In this document: positions 37,857-48,307 of the stretch, piece after piece
Position numbering within the stretch: position 1 is the first letter of the stretch
How the letters are laid out: each line of letters begins with the position of its first letter
Assembly (NCBI RefSeq): GCF_003416885.1
Contig: NZ_QVPD01000003.1
Span: forward strand, 1-64,000
Reading direction: 5' to 3'
Source of the DNA: Cognatiluteimonas weifangensis
GTDB lineage: Bacteria; Pseudomonadota; Gammaproteobacteria; Xanthomonadales; Xanthomonadaceae
Length of the DNA: 64,000 nucleotides
Position numbers and translations under genes: made by a program
The notes under the pieces: generated by a model
What the model saw: only the letters and a program-made list of their open reading frames with translations
Databases searched by the model: none
What the model was told of the DNA's origin: nothing

Positions 37857-38078
37857 TCAGCCGCAGGCGCCCAGGGCGCAGCCGGGGGCGACGGGGTCCG
37901 CGGGGCGCGCGCTCCCGGCCCCGGTGCTTCCGAACAGGCGGGCAGCCGCGGCGCGGTTGCCGTAGCGGGGGCCGAAGGCGGCCGCGTCGGCGGCCTTGCG
38001 CTCGGCCACGGTTTCGCTGGATTCGAACGGCAGCGGGTAGCCGTGCAGCGACAGCAATTCCTTGAAGATGCGGTTCAT
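37857..38078 (-). CDS. small peptide 1 of a tandem pair ([10 protein letters not shown] motif)
   Basis: 73 aa from ATG 38078, with AGGAGG at good spacing upstream. It begins [20 protein letters not shown], followed by an amphipathic charged segment (SETVAERKAADAAAFGPRYG) and a small-residue tail ending GCALGACG with two Cys. The conserved N-terminus and variable C-terminus resemble leader-plus-core peptides, but no modification enzyme is next to it. It is divergent from a LysR-type regulator 116 bases away, which may control it. Confidence 0.7.
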   Translation of the reverse strand: MNRIFKELLSLHGYPLPFESSETVAERKAADAAAFGPRYGNRAAAARLFGSTGAGSARPADPVAPGCALGACG

Positions 38079-38177
38079 GGCGGTTTTCCTCCTCGTGGGC
38101 GTGGGGTGCCCTGTTGAAGTGAGGACAAGCCTGGGCGCATGATTCCCGCTGGAAAAGCGACATTCCTGCAATGCTGG

Positions 38178-38194
38178 CTTGAATCGGATTCAAG
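38178..38194. promoter_or_regulatory. LysR-type operator palindrome
   Basis: CTTGAATC, one base, GATTCAAG: a perfect 17-base palindrome containing the T-N11-A LysR box. It ends at the base before the regulator's ATG, where it would cover the ribosome site and probably the promoter, so autorepression is likely. Confidence 0.65.
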
Positions 38195-39082
38195 ATGAAC
38201 CGTCTGCCCCTGCATGCCCTGAGCGGTTTTGCCGCGGCTGCCCGCAGCAGCAACCTCACGCGTGCGGCGGCGGCGCAGCACCTCACGGTCAGCGCCCTGA
38301 GCCATCAGATCCGTGGCCTCGAGGAGCGTCTGGGGCGGCGCCTGTTCGACCGTGGTCCGCGCGGGGTCCGGCTCACCGCGGACGGCGAGCGGCTGCTGGC
38401 GCGCATCGGCCCGCATCTCGACGCGCTGGCCGAGGCGGTGCGTCCGGCGACCGCGCGGCGCGACGACGTGCTGACCATCAGCGTGCTGCCGTCGCTGGCC
38501 TCGGGGTGGCTGGTGCCGCGGCTCGGCGGCTTCCTCGCCGCGCATCCGCAATTGCAGCTCAGCCTGCTGTCGTCGGAACGGCTGGTGGATTTCGATCGCG
38601 ATCCGGGCGTGGATGCGGCGCTGCGCATGGGGCCGGGCCGCTGGCCCGGCGTCACCGCCGAGCACCTGCTCGACGAGTCCCTGGCGCCGGTCGCGAGTCC
38701 GGCATTGCTCGCGCGCCACGGCATGCCGACCGCGGCCACGCTGCACCAGTGGCCGCTGCTGGGCGAAAGCGACGCCACGCACTGGGAGGTCTGGTTCGCG
38801 CGCCACGGCGGCCACGCGCCGGCGCGCTACGTCGCCAGCTTCGACGACCTGGAATCGCTGCACCGCGCCGCGGTCGCCGGCATGGGCGTCGCGCTCGCGC
38901 GCATGGTGCGTTCGCGCTCGCTGGTCGAAGCCGGGCAGCTGGTGGTGCTCAGCGAGCAGCGCCTGCCCAGCGACTTCGCGCATTACCTGGTGTATCCGCC
39001 GCGCTCGGCCGACCATCGCGGGCTACTGGCCTTCCGCGACTGGTTGCACGCGCAGGCACGCGACGACGCGGCGACCGGCTGA
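38195..39082 (+). CDS. LysR family transcriptional regulator (GcvA-like)
   Basis: 295 aa. N-terminal winged helix (residues 1-60): [46 protein letters not shown], then an effector-binding periplasmic-binding-protein fold with [17 protein letters not shown] at 98-114 and [14 protein letters not shown] near 228. The subgroup is that of GcvA and AmpR-like regulators. It is divergent from the two peptide genes and overlaps the rluE-like gene by ATGA. The ligand is unknown. Confidence 0.93.
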   Translation: MNRLPLHALSGFAAAARSSNLTRAAAAQHLTVSALSHQIRGLEERLGRRLFDRGPRGVRLTADGERLLARIGPHLDALAEAVRPATARRDDVLTISVLPSLASGWLVPRLGGFLAAHPQLQLSLLSSERLVDFDRDPGVDAALRMGPGRWPGVTAEHLLDESLAPVASPALLARHGMPTAATLHQWPLLGESDATHWEVWFARHGGHAPARYVASFDDLESLHRAAVAGMGVALARMVRSRSLVEAGQLVVLSEQRLPSDFAHYLVYPPRSADHRGLLAFRDWLHAQARDDAATG

Positions 39083-39615
39083 TGCTGATCGCCTTCAACA
39101 AACCCTACGGCGTGCTGTGCCAGTTCACCGACCGCAGCGCGACGCCGCGGCGCACGCTGGCCGCGTTCGGCCTGCCGCCGGGGGTGTATCCGGCCGGCCG
39201 TCTGGACTACGACTCCGAAGGCCTGCTGCTGCTGACCGACGACGGTGCGCTCGCGCACCGGCTCACCGATCCGCGCCACAAGCGGCCCAAGACCTACTGG
39301 GTGCAGGTGGAAGGCGTGCCGGACGCGGCGCAGCTGGCGGCACTGCGCGACGGGGTGGCGCTGAAGGACGGGCCGACCCGGCCGGCGCGGGCCCGCCGCA
39401 TCGCCGCGCCCGCGCTGTGGCCGCGCGACCCGCCGGTGCGCTACCGCAAGACCGTACCCGACGCCTGGCTGGAACTGACGCTCCGCGAAGGCCGCAACCG
39501 CCAGGTGCGGCGGATGACCGCCGCGGTCGGGCTGCCGACGCTGCGGCTGGTGCGGGTGGCGATCGGCGCGCACCGGCTCGGCGCGCTCGCGCCCGGCGCC
39601 TGGCAAGCGCTGTAG
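39082..39615 (+). CDS. rluE: 23S rRNA pseudouridine synthase, RluE-like
   Basis: 177 aa, RsuA/RluE family without an S4 domain. Catalytic motif [20 protein letters not shown] at 43-62 with the active Asp in [33 protein letters not shown] in the C-terminal part. RluE modifies U2457 of 23S rRNA. Its ATG overlaps the regulator's TGA, so the two are co-translated though functions are unrelated. Confidence 0.92.
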   Translation: MLIAFNKPYGVLCQFTDRSATPRRTLAAFGLPPGVYPAGRLDYDSEGLLLLTDDGALAHRLTDPRHKRPKTYWVQVEGVPDAAQLAALRDGVALKDGPTRPARARRIAAPALWPRDPPVRYRKTVPDAWLELTLREGRNRQVRRMTAAVGLPTLRLVRVAIGAHRLGALAPGAWQAL

Positions 39616-39710
39616 GCCGCCGCCGATCCGCCGCGCCGATTCTGCTACCTTCAGCGCATCGCTGCGCCCGCCACGGACGGTGCGCCGCGCTTCGGAGACG
39701 ACGACAGCGC

Positions 39711-40826
39711 ATGTCCATACCGGCGACGACATCCGGCAGGATCCTGGTCGTGGACGACCAGCCGGCCAACCTGCGCGCGGTCAGCACGCTGCTCTCGCGC
39801 CACGGCTACGACGTCACCACCGCGGGCAACGGCGAGGAAGCGCTGGCGCTGGCGACGGCGCAGGTTCCGGACCTGCTGCTGCTGGACATGATGATGCCGG
39901 GCATGGACGGCTTCGATCTGCTGGCGCAGCTGCGCCGGACGCCGGGGCTGGACGCGCCGCCGACGATTTTCCTCACCGCCGCGCAGGACCGGGGCATGCT
40001 GCTGCGCGCCTTCGACGCCGGCGCGGTCGACTACGTCACCAAGCCGTTCATCCCCGAAGAACTGCTGGCGCGGGTCGCCGCGCACGTCGGCCTCAAGCTC
40101 GCCCGCGACCGCCTGGAGCGCGTCGCCCGCCAGCGCCAGGAACTGGTCAACCTGGTCGCGCACGACCTCAAGAACCCGCTCGGCAGCGTGCTGTTCGCCA
40201 GCGACGTGCTGCGCAGCGGCGGCTGCCGGCCCGAACGCGTGTCGCGTTACCTGGAGATCATCCACGACAGCGCCGCCGACGCCCTGGGCTACATCCGCCG
40301 CTACCTGGAGACCCAGGCCCGCAGCGCCGCGCCGCGCCGCAGCCGCAACGCCTGCACCCGCCTGCAGGAGGTGCTGGACTGGCTGCTGCAGCGCTACGAA
40401 CCGCAACTGGAAAGCCGCGGCCAGCGCATGCGGATACAGGCGCCCGCAACCCCGAGCCGGGTTGCGATCGACGGCCTGGTGCTGCGCCAGGTGGTCGAGA
40501 ACCTGGTCAGCAATGCCATGAAGTACGCGCCCGGCAGCGAGATCGAATTGTCGGTACGCAGCGGCGCGCCGGGGTTCTGGCAGCTGCTGGTAGAGGATCG
40601 CGGCCCCGGCATCCCGGCGCTGCGCCAGCAGCAGTTGTTCAAGCCGTTCGTGCGCCTGAGCGAGGAGGACCCGGCGGACGGCCTGTCCAGCGGCCTGGGG
40701 CTGTCGCTGGCCAAGCACATCCTCGCCGACTACGGGGCCAATCTCTGGTACGAGGACCGCGAAGGCGGCGGGGCGCGCTTCGTGGTCGAACTGCCGGTGG
40801 CCGCGGACTCCGCCGTCGCGGACTGA
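39711..40826 (+). CDS. response regulator-histidine kinase hybrid
   Basis: 371 aa, cytoplasmic (no membrane segment). Receiver at residues 10-122 with acidic pocket Asp15/Asp16, phospho-acceptor Asp59 (LLLLDMMMPG) and Lys in VTKPF; kinase with H-box VAHDLKNPLGS (His152), N-box ENLVSNAMKYA, and G boxes EDRGPGIP and GLSSGLGLSLAKHI. The receiver-first order means it is probably controlled by another kinase and in turn phosphorylates a partner. No second protein of the system is near. Confidence 0.93.
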   Translation: MSIPATTSGRILVVDDQPANLRAVSTLLSRHGYDVTTAGNGEEALALATAQVPDLLLLDMMMPGMDGFDLLAQLRRTPGLDAPPTIFLTAAQDRGMLLRAFDAGAVDYVTKPFIPEELLARVAAHVGLKLARDRLERVARQRQELVNLVAHDLKNPLGSVLFASDVLRSGGCRPERVSRYLEIIHDSAADALGYIRRYLETQARSAAPRRSRNACTRLQEVLDWLLQRYEPQLESRGQRMRIQAPATPSRVAIDGLVLRQVVENLVSNAMKYAPGSEIELSVRSGAPGFWQLLVEDRGPGIPALRQQQLFKPFVRLSEEDPADGLSSGLGLSLAKHILADYGANLWYEDREGGGARFVVELPVAADSAVAD

Positions 40827-40839
40827 ACCAACCCCGGCG

Positions 40840-41220
40840 TCAGCTGCCGGCCGCCGTCTTGCCGCGCCGCGGGGCAGTCCGCTTGCGGGCGCTGCGGGTG
40901 CCGTCGGCACGCCGGGCCTCGACCCGCGTCGCCTCGCCCTCGAGGGGGGCGCCGCCGGCTTCCTCGGCCTGCCGGGCCCGGCGCTGCGCCGCGTACCAGA
41001 GCAGGCCGGCGCCGGCAGCCGCGGCCGCGGCCACCACCGTCAGCGGATGCCGGCGCACGAACCGGGTCGCGCGGCGGCTGCCGCTGCGCAGCACGCCGAG
41101 CGCGGCGCCGGTCTGGACCCACTTGAGCGCGTTGTCGGGAACCGCATCGCGGATCCCGCTCCCGACCTGGGTGGCCAGCAGCCGCGCGCGTCCGGGCAGA
41201 GTGGCAAGGGTGTGGTTCAT
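40840..41220 (-). CDS. membrane-anchored basic protein of unknown function
   Basis: 126 aa. One membrane segment (about 62-79: [21 protein letters not shown]). The C-terminal tail from 80 onward is strongly basic (RRARQ, SARKRTAPRRGK) with an acidic patch, as in DUF883-like or histone-like envelope proteins, but I cannot assign it. The 381-base frame has normal chromosomal codon use. Confidence 0.65.
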   Translation of the reverse strand: MNHTLATLPGRARLLATQVGSGIRDAVPDNALKWVQTGAALGVLRSGSRRATRFVRRHPLTVVAAAAAAGAGLLWYAAQRRARQAEEAGGAPLEGEATRVEARRADGTRSARKRTAPRRGKTAAGS

Positions 41221-41323
41221 CGTCGGAATCCTGGCTGCGCGAAGAGCGCCAGTGTCGGCAGGCCGGCGTCGATGACACGTGAGCGCTGCGGCTGCGGGCA
41301 CTGCAGTGCGCCCGCCGGCCGCG

Positions 41324-43927
41324 TCAGTGGCCGCGCGGCTTGGCGCGGTGGGTGGCGGGGGCGTTCCAGGGGTCTTCCGGCCACGGATGCCGGGGATAGC
41401 GGCCCTTCATTTCCTTGCGCACCTCCGGCCAGGTGCGCTCCCAGAATCCGCGCAGGTCCTGGGTTACCTGCAGCGGCCGGCCGGCCGGCGACAGCAGATG
41501 CAGGGTCAGCGGCACCCGGCCGTCGGCGATGCGCGGGGTCTCGGCCAGGCCGAACAGCTCCTGCAGCTTGACCGCCAGCACCGGCGAGCGCGGCGTGCCG
41601 TCGGGCTCGAGCGCATAGTCGATGCGCCGCTGCAGGCCCGAGGGCACGAGGATCCGCGCCGGCGCCGCCTGCTCGAGGCGCTGGCGCCCGGTCCAGTCCA
41701 GCAAGCCGTGCAGGGCGTCGGCGAACTCGTCCTGGGTCAGCGCGTCCAGCCGCGTCTTGCCGGCGAAGGCGGGCCGCAGCCAGCTGTCGAGGCCGGCCAG
41801 CAGCGCCGCATCGGTCAGGTCCGGCAGTGCGCTCGCCTGCTCCGGCAGCCAGTGCCGCAGCGATGCCACCCGCGCGCGCCATTGCTGCAGGCTTTCGCTC
41901 CAGGGCAGCGCCTCCAGCCCCAGCGTGCGCACCGCCTCGACCAGCGCCTGCGCCGCCTGCGCCGGGTCGACCCGCCCGGCCGGCCGCGCGTCCAGCACGA
42001 TGCGCTCGTAGCGGCGCTCGCGCTGCGCCACCAGTGCGCGCCGCTGCGGGTCCCAGCGCACGTGGTCGGCCTCGCTGAAGCGCTGCGGGAACGCGCGCCG
42101 CAGCTGCGTCTCGTCCAGTGGCGCGGCGCGCAGCACCAGTGCGTCGCGGGCTTCGAAGCGCAGTTCGCTGGCCACCAGCCATGGCTCGCCGCGCAAGGCG
42201 CTGTCGTCGAACAGCCGCGCCATGCGGCCGTTGGCGAGCTGGTAGCGGGTGGGGTCGTCGGCGTGGCGATAGCCGATCCGGTCGGGGAAGGCATGCAGCA
42301 GCAAGTCGCCGAGCTGGTGCGGCGCGGCCGCGCGCGGCGGCGGCGCGTCCAGGCGCAGGCGCCGCCGCCACTGTCCGGCCGCGGTGTCGAGTGCGGCCAG
42401 CGCCGCGCGCGAGGCATCGGCATCGACGCGGCCGGCGCGGAACGCGGCCAACGCCTGCCAGCGCGTGGCCAACGCATCGCCGTGGCTGCCGCCGCGCAAC
42501 GGATCGCGCGCCTCCAGCAGCGCGGCCAGGTCGCAGGCCAGCGCGCGCGCCGCATCCGTGCGCGGCGCCAGCAGCAGCGCGGCGATCCGCGGATGGGTGC
42601 CGAGCGCGAGCATGCGCCGGCCCAGCGGCGTGGGCGCCTCGCCGTCGAGCGCGCCCAGTTGCCGCAGCAGGTCGCGCCCGGCGGCCAGCGCGCCCGGCGG
42701 CGGCGGCTCGACGAAGCGCAGCTCGGCCGTGCCCCAGGCGGCCAGTTCCAGCGCCAGTCCGGACAGGTCGACCTGCGTGATCTCCGCGCGCCGCTGCGGC
42801 TCCAGCCGCTGCGACGGCGGCCACAACCGGTAGGCCCAGCCCGCGGCGAGACGGCCGGCGCGGCCCGCGCGCTGCTCGGCCGAGGCCTGCGCGATGGCGA
42901 CCACCTCCAGCCGCGAGAACCCGGAGTTGGGGTCGAAACGCGGCTCGCGCGCCAGCCCGCTGTCCACCACCACGCGCACGCCGGGCAGGGTGACGCTGGA
43001 CTCGGCGACGTTGGTCGCCAGGATCACGCGGCGACGGCCATCGGCCGCCGGCTGCAGCACGTAGGCCTGCCGCTCCACCGGCAGTTCGCCGTGCAGGGCG
43101 AGGACTTCGATCCGGCCGGCATCGGGCGGCAGCGGCGCGGACGGAGGCGCCTGTGCCGACGCGGGCGCGCGCCCGCCCTGGCGCGCTTGCGATTGCGCTG
43201 CCCCCGCCGCAGCCGCCTGACTTTCCAGCAACGCCTGCGTGCGCGCGATTTCGCGTTGCCCGGGCAGGAACACCAGCACGTCGCCCGGATGCGCGGCGAG
43301 CGCGTGCGCGACCGCGCGCCGGACCTGGTGCTGCAGCGCCTCGTCGCGGCGCGCGGGGAAGTGCGCCACCGCGACCGGAAAGCTGCGCCCGGCGCTGGAC
43401 AGCCGCGGCGCGTCGAGGAACTGCGCCAGGCGCGCGCCGTCCAGGGTCGCCGACATCAGCACGATCCGCAGGTCCGCGCGCAGCGACGCCTGCACGTCCA
43501 GCGCCAGCGCCAGGCCGAGGTCGGCGGCGAGGTGGCGCTCGTGGAACTCGTCGAACAGCAGCGCGCCGATGCCCTCCAGCATCGGATCGTCCTGCAGCAT
43601 CCGCGTCAGGATGCCCTCGGTGACGACTTCGATCCGGGTGTGTGCGGAGACCTTGCGCTCGAAGCGGATGCGGTAGCCGACCGTGTCCCCCACCGCTTCG
43701 CCGCGCTGCTGCGCCATGAAACCGGCCGCGGCGCGCGCGGCGACCCGGCGCGGCTCCAGCATCACGATCCTGCGACCGCCGAGCCAGGGCGCATCCAGCA
43801 GCGCCGGCGGCACCTGCGTGGTCTTGCCGGCGCCCGGCGGCGCTTCCAGCACCAGCCGCGGGTGCGCGGCGAGGCTGGCGCGGATGGACGGCAGCAGGTC
43901 GGCGATGGGCAATGTCGGGGAGCGCAC
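41324..43927 (-). CDS. hrpB: ATP-dependent helicase HrpB
   Basis: 867 aa from GTG 43927; a longer frame from ATG 44035 is possible, but homologues start close to the LPSIRASL helix. DEAH-type helicase: EAPPGAGKTTQVP (Walker A), EPRRVAARAAA (Ia), LLFDEFHERHL (motif II), LMSATLD (III), NVAESSVTLPGV (V), QRAGRAGR (VI), plus the HrpB C-terminal domain ending PEVRKEMKGRYPRHPWPEDP. Loosely linked to RNA metabolism; function in the cell is not settled. Slightly longer than E. coli HrpB (about 810). Confidence 0.93.
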   Translation of the reverse strand: MRSPTLPIADLLPSIRASLAAHPRLVLEAPPGAGKTTQVPPALLDAPWLGGRRIVMLEPRRVAARAAAGFMAQQRGEAVGDTVGYRIRFERKVSAHTRIEVVTEGILTRMLQDDPMLEGIGALLFDEFHERHLAADLGLALALDVQASLRADLRIVLMSATLDGARLAQFLDAPRLSSAGRSFPVAVAHFPARRDEALQHQVRRAVAHALAAHPGDVLVFLPGQREIARTQALLESQAAAAGAAQSQARQGGRAPASAQAPPSAPLPPDAGRIEVLALHGELPVERQAYVLQPAADGRRRVILATNVAESSVTLPGVRVVVDSGLAREPRFDPNSGFSRLEVVAIAQASAEQRAGRAGRLAAGWAYRLWPPSQRLEPQRRAEITQVDLSGLALELAAWGTAELRFVEPPPPGALAAGRDLLRQLGALDGEAPTPLGRRMLALGTHPRIAALLLAPRTDAARALACDLAALLEARDPLRGGSHGDALATRWQALAAFRAGRVDADASRAALAALDTAAGQWRRRLRLDAPPPRAAAPHQLGDLLLHAFPDRIGYRHADDPTRYQLANGRMARLFDDSALRGEPWLVASELRFEARDALVLRAAPLDETQLRRAFPQRFSEADHVRWDPQRRALVAQRERRYERIVLDARPAGRVDPAQAAQALVEAVRTLGLEALPWSESLQQWRARVASLRHWLPEQASALPDLTDAALLAGLDSWLRPAFAGKTRLDALTQDEFADALHGLLDWTGRQRLEQAAPARILVPSGLQRRIDYALEPDGTPRSPVLAVKLQELFGLAETPRIADGRVPLTLHLLSPAGRPLQVTQDLRGFWERTWPEVRKEMKGRYPRHPWPEDPWNAPATHRAKPRGH

Positions 43928-44144
43928 CCGCCAAGGATATGGGGTCCCGGTCGCGGGCACCGTGGCGGGAGTGCGGAGCGCGGCGCGGATGGCCTGCGAC
44001 TCGGCTCGAAGGCAATGGCGTGCCAGGAGAACCATGCGATTCCCCGACCGGCGCCGCCTCGTTCACGCCACGATTGCCGGACAGCGCGCTGTTGTCTTGG
44101 CGCATTCCCGCAGGGGCCCATTCCACGCCCCGTACAATCGCCCC

Positions 44145-44957
44145 ATGCAACTGATCGACATCGGCGCCAACCTGACCCACGACAGCTTCGACCCCGATCG
44201 CGACGCGGTGCTGCAGCGTGCGCGCGAGGCCGGGGTCGCGCAGCTGATCGTCACCGGCGCCAGCCGCGAGCATTCGCCCAGGGCGCTGGCACTGGCGCAG
44301 GCGCACCCGGGCGTGCTCTATGCCACTGCCGGCGTGCATCCGCACCATGCGACCGAGTACACCGCCGAATGCGACGCCGACCTGCGCGCGCTGCACGCGC
44401 ATCCGCAGGTGGTCGCGGTCGGCGAATGCGGGCTGGACTACTTCCGCGACTTCGCGCCGCGGCCGGCGCAGCGCCGCGCGTTCGAGCGCCAGCTGCAGAT
44501 CGCCGCCGACCTGGCCGCGGCCGGCAATCCCAAGCCGCTGTTCCTGCACCAGCGCGACGCGCATGCCGACTTCATCGCGATCCTGCACGAATTCGACGGC
44601 CGCCTCGGCGCGGCCGTGGTGCACTGCTTCACCGGCAGCCGCGAGGAACTGTTCGCCTACCTCGACCGCGACTGGCACATCGGCATCACCGGCTGGCTGT
44701 GCGACGAACGCCGCGGGCTGCACCTGCGCGCACTGGTGCGCAGCATCCCGGCCGGCCGCCTGATGATCGAGACCGATGCGCCGTACCTGCTGCCGCGCAC
44801 GGTGCGACCGCAACCCGCGCACCGGCGCAACGAGCCGATGTACCTGGCGCACATCGTCGAGGAACTCGCCCGCGACCGCGGCGAGGACGTCGCCACCGCC
44901 GCCGCGCACACCACCGCCACCGCGCGCGCGTTTTTCCGGCTGCCGACGCCGGGCTGA
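44145..44957 (+). CDS. tatD: TatD family metal-dependent hydrolase (DNase)
   Basis: 270 aa. TIM-barrel metallohydrolase with VHPHHATEY (about 66-74), GECGLDYFRDF at 96-106, FLHQRDAH, VVHCFTGSREE and METDAPYL near 204, which supply the metal ligands His, Glu and Asp. TatD enzymes are 3'-5' exonucleases acting in DNA repair and turnover. ATG 44145 is preceded by CGTACAATC, a possible -10 region. Confidence 0.94.
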   Translation: MQLIDIGANLTHDSFDPDRDAVLQRAREAGVAQLIVTGASREHSPRALALAQAHPGVLYATAGVHPHHATEYTAECDADLRALHAHPQVVAVGECGLDYFRDFAPRPAQRRAFERQLQIAADLAAAGNPKPLFLHQRDAHADFIAILHEFDGRLGAAVVHCFTGSREELFAYLDRDWHIGITGWLCDERRGLHLRALVRSIPAGRLMIETDAPYLLPRTVRPQPAHRRNEPMYLAHIVEELARDRGEDVATAAAHTTATARAFFRLPTPG

Positions 44958-45022
44958 GGCGCCGCCGGCGCCACGGCCGAATCCGCAGGTCGGCGTATTC
45001 CCTGCATCCGACGCCGTTCCCG

Positions 45023-45499
45023 CTACTGCGCCAGCTCGCCGCAGCCGTGCAGGGACGGCAGGCCGTCGACCTCGACCCGCACCCGCCAGGGCCATGTGTG
45101 CGCCGCCGCATCGCGGCACTCGCCGCGCTGCAGCTCGATGCGCATGGCGCGATCGCCGCTCGCGGTGTAGAGCGTGCCCTCGAGCCGGTGCTCCCCGGGC
45201 GCCGCCGTGCCCGCGGCCGGGCGATAGCGCGCGCTGCCGGGGTCGCCGGTGGCGCCGCGCTGCAGGCGCACGCCATGGCGCAGGCCGCCGTCGGCACGGA
45301 TCTCGATCCGCCAGTCCGCGCCGCCGCCCTCGAACGCGGCCACCGGGCTGAGGACGCCGACCTGGTCGGTGCCGAGCTTGCCGTGCTCCGCCGCCGGCAC
45401 GGACGCAAGCGGCGCCGGCGGCGCCGGATCGCCGCCGCGCGAGCCGCAGCCCGCGGCGGCGAGGATGGCGAGGACAAGCGCGAAGCGGCAACCGCGCAT
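45023..45499 (-). CDS. lipoprotein with COG3650-like domain
   Basis: 158 aa from ATG 45499 with GGGAG upstream. Lipobox ILAAAGC (Cys18). The C-terminal domain (about 55-158) has FEGGGADWRIEIRADGGLRHGV, a RIELQRGECRDAAAHTWPWRVRVEVDG strand pair and a closing SLHGCGELAQ, as in COG3650/META-like lipoproteins, with paired Cys. Function unknown. Confidence 0.75.
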   Translation of the reverse strand: MRGCRFALVLAILAAAGCGSRGGDPAPPAPLASVPAAEHGKLGTDQVGVLSPVAAFEGGGADWRIEIRADGGLRHGVRLQRGATGDPGSARYRPAAGTAAPGEHRLEGTLYTASGDRAMRIELQRGECRDAAAHTWPWRVRVEVDGLPSLHGCGELAQ

Positions 45500-45555
45500 C
45501 GGTACGCTCCCGGGCAAGGTGGCGACGAGCGCGTTATACGCCACCGGCGCGCCGC

Positions 45556-46358
45556 TCAGCTGCGCAGGCCGACCCCGCGGCGGAGCAGCCAGAGGCTGAG
45601 CGCGGTGAGCACGGCGACGAAGCCCAGCATCAGCGCGTAGGCCACCCCCAGCGGCACGTCGCTGACGTCCAGCAGGCCGTAGCGGAACGCGTTGACCATG
45701 TAGAAGATCGGGTTGGCGTGGGTCGCCGCCTCGGCCCAGCCGGGCAGCAGCTTGATCGAATAGAACACGCCGCCCAGGTAGGTCAGCGGGGTCAGGATGA
45801 ACACCGGCACGATCGCGACGTCGTCGAACTTCTTGGCGAACACCGCGTTGATGAAGCCGGCCAGCGAGAAGATCGTCGCGCCGAGCAGGACGGTGGTGAC
45901 GGTCACCAGCGGATGCGGGATGCGCACGGTGGTGAACAGCATCGCGATCGCCAGCACGATCACGCCCACCATCAGCCCGCGCAGCACCGCGCCGGCGACG
46001 TAGCCGCCCAGGATCACCCAGTCGGGCATCGGGCTGACCAGCAGTTCCTCGACGTGGCGGCCGAACTTGGCGCCGAAGAAGCTGGAGGAGATGTTGCCGT
46101 AGCTGTTCTGGATCACGCTCATCATCACCAGCCCGGGGACGATGAAATCCATGTAGCCGATCCCGTCCATGCGGCCGATGCGCGAACCGATCAGGCCGCC
46201 GAAGATCAGGAAGTACAGGGTCATGGTGATCGCCGGCGGCACCAGCGTCTGGCTCCAGATGCGCAGGATCCGCATCACCTCGCGGCGGGCGATGGTGCCC
46301 AGCGCGATCCAGTTGCGGCGGGCGTTGCCGGACGTCGCGGCGGCGGAGGTTGCGGCGT

Positions 46359-46362
<4 letters not shown>
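45556..46362 (-). CDS. ABC-2 type transporter permease
   Basis: 268 aa, six membrane helices. Motifs REVMRILRIWSQTLVPPAITMTLYFLIFGG at the N-terminus and TPLTYLGGVFYSIKLLPGWA near 190-209 identify the ABC-2 family (YadH-like). It is the membrane part of the exporter whose ATPase is immediately upstream; the genes overlap by ATGA. The exported substrate (often polysaccharide or drug) cannot be read from sequence. Confidence 0.92.
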
Positions 46363-47360
<998 letters not shown>

Positions 47361-47449
47361 GCGGATACTCGTGGCCGCGGCGGACGCGGCGAAGCCGGTA
47401 GTATAGGCGGCCCGCGGCCGCGCTTCGGCCGCCGCCCTGCCGCGACGCC

Positions 47450-48205
47450 TTGGCCATCACCCATTTCCCGCTGAAGCTCGTCTCGCGCCGCATGCTGGCG
47501 CCGAGCGTGGCCCACCTGACCTTCGCCCGCGACGACGGCCAGCCGCTGGCGTTCATCCCCGGCCAGTTCCTGCAGGTGCACTTCCACTACGCCGACGGCA
47601 CCGCCACCCGGCGTTCGTATTCGCTGGCGACGATCCACGACCCGGCGCGCGGCGCGGACGCGATGGTCGAGCTCGCGGTCAGCTACGTCGCCGGCGGCGC
47701 GGCGACCGCGTTGTTCGAAGGCCTGGAGATCGGCGGCCGGATCGACGCCAGCGGGCCTTACGGCCGCTTCTGCCTGGTGCCCGCCGACCGCAATGCGCGC
47801 TACCTGCTGATCGGCACCGGCACCGGCGTCACCCCGTACCGGGCGATGCTGCCGCAGCTGCAGGCGCTGATCGCGCAGCGCGGGGTCGAGGTGGTGCTGC
47901 TGTTCGGCGCGCGCAATCCGGCCGAACTGCTGTACGGCGCCGAATTCCGCGCCTTCGCCGAGCGCCATCCGCGCCACTTCCGCTTCGTACCGTGTTTTTC
48001 GCGCGAGCTGCCGGAAGCGCCGCACGCCGACGCGCGCCGCGGCTACGTGCAGCAGGTGCTGCCCGAGTTCGCGCCCAATCCGGCGACCGACATCGCCTAC
48101 CTGTGCGGCAACCCGAACATGGTCGACGCCTGCTTCGAGGCACTGAAGGCGGACGGGCTGGGGGTGGCGCAGATCCGCCGCGAGAAGTACGTCAGCAGCA
48201 AGTAG
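47450..48205 (+). CDS. fpr: ferredoxin/flavodoxin-NADP reductase
   Basis: 250 aa from TTG 47450; the only other early start is ATG 47492, which would remove the first strand. FAD-binding RRSYSLATI (about 54-62) and GPYGRF, NAD(P)-binding LLIGTGTGVTPYRAML near 124-139, and YLCGNPNMVDACFEAL, with the usual short C-terminus ending EKYVSSK. It supplies electrons from NADPH to ferredoxin or flavodoxin. Confidence 0.92.
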   Translation: MAITHFPLKLVSRRMLAPSVAHLTFARDDGQPLAFIPGQFLQVHFHYADGTATRRSYSLATIHDPARGADAMVELAVSYVAGGAATALFEGLEIGGRIDASGPYGRFCLVPADRNARYLLIGTGTGVTPYRAMLPQLQALIAQRGVEVVLLFGARNPAELLYGAEFRAFAERHPRHFRFVPCFSRELPEAPHADARRGYVQQVLPEFAPNPATDIAYLCGNPNMVDACFEALKADGLGVAQIRREKYVSSK

Positions 48206-48246
48206 AGCCGATCCACTGGACGGCTCTGGATGTCTGTAAAGGACGC

Positions 48247-48297
48247 TTGACAGTCTGGCCGGAGCGCCCCTAGACTTCTGTCAAGTTTCCTTGACAG
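48247..48297 (+). promoter_or_regulatory. promoter with overlapping TTGACAG operator sites
   Basis: TTGACA at 48247 and TAGACT at 48271, 18 bases apart, form a promoter for the next operon. The heptamer TTGACAG occurs at 48247 and 48291, and its complement CTGTCAA at 48278; the last two make a perfect CTGTCAA-N6-TTGACAG inverted repeat just downstream of the -10. Probably the binding site of the XRE protein encoded by the second gene. Confidence 0.6.
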
Positions 48298-48307
48298 CGT
48301 TTCCGCC

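Noticed and set aside
41279-41323. Short leader or peptide gene between the basic membrane protein and hrpB
   Set aside because: Too short and no ribosome site.
41217-45640. Very long overlapping frames of more than 1,400 codons on both strands
   Set aside because: They are antisense or out-of-frame readings of hrpB, tatD and neighbours in GC-rich DNA, rich in Arg/Ala/Gly with no domains.
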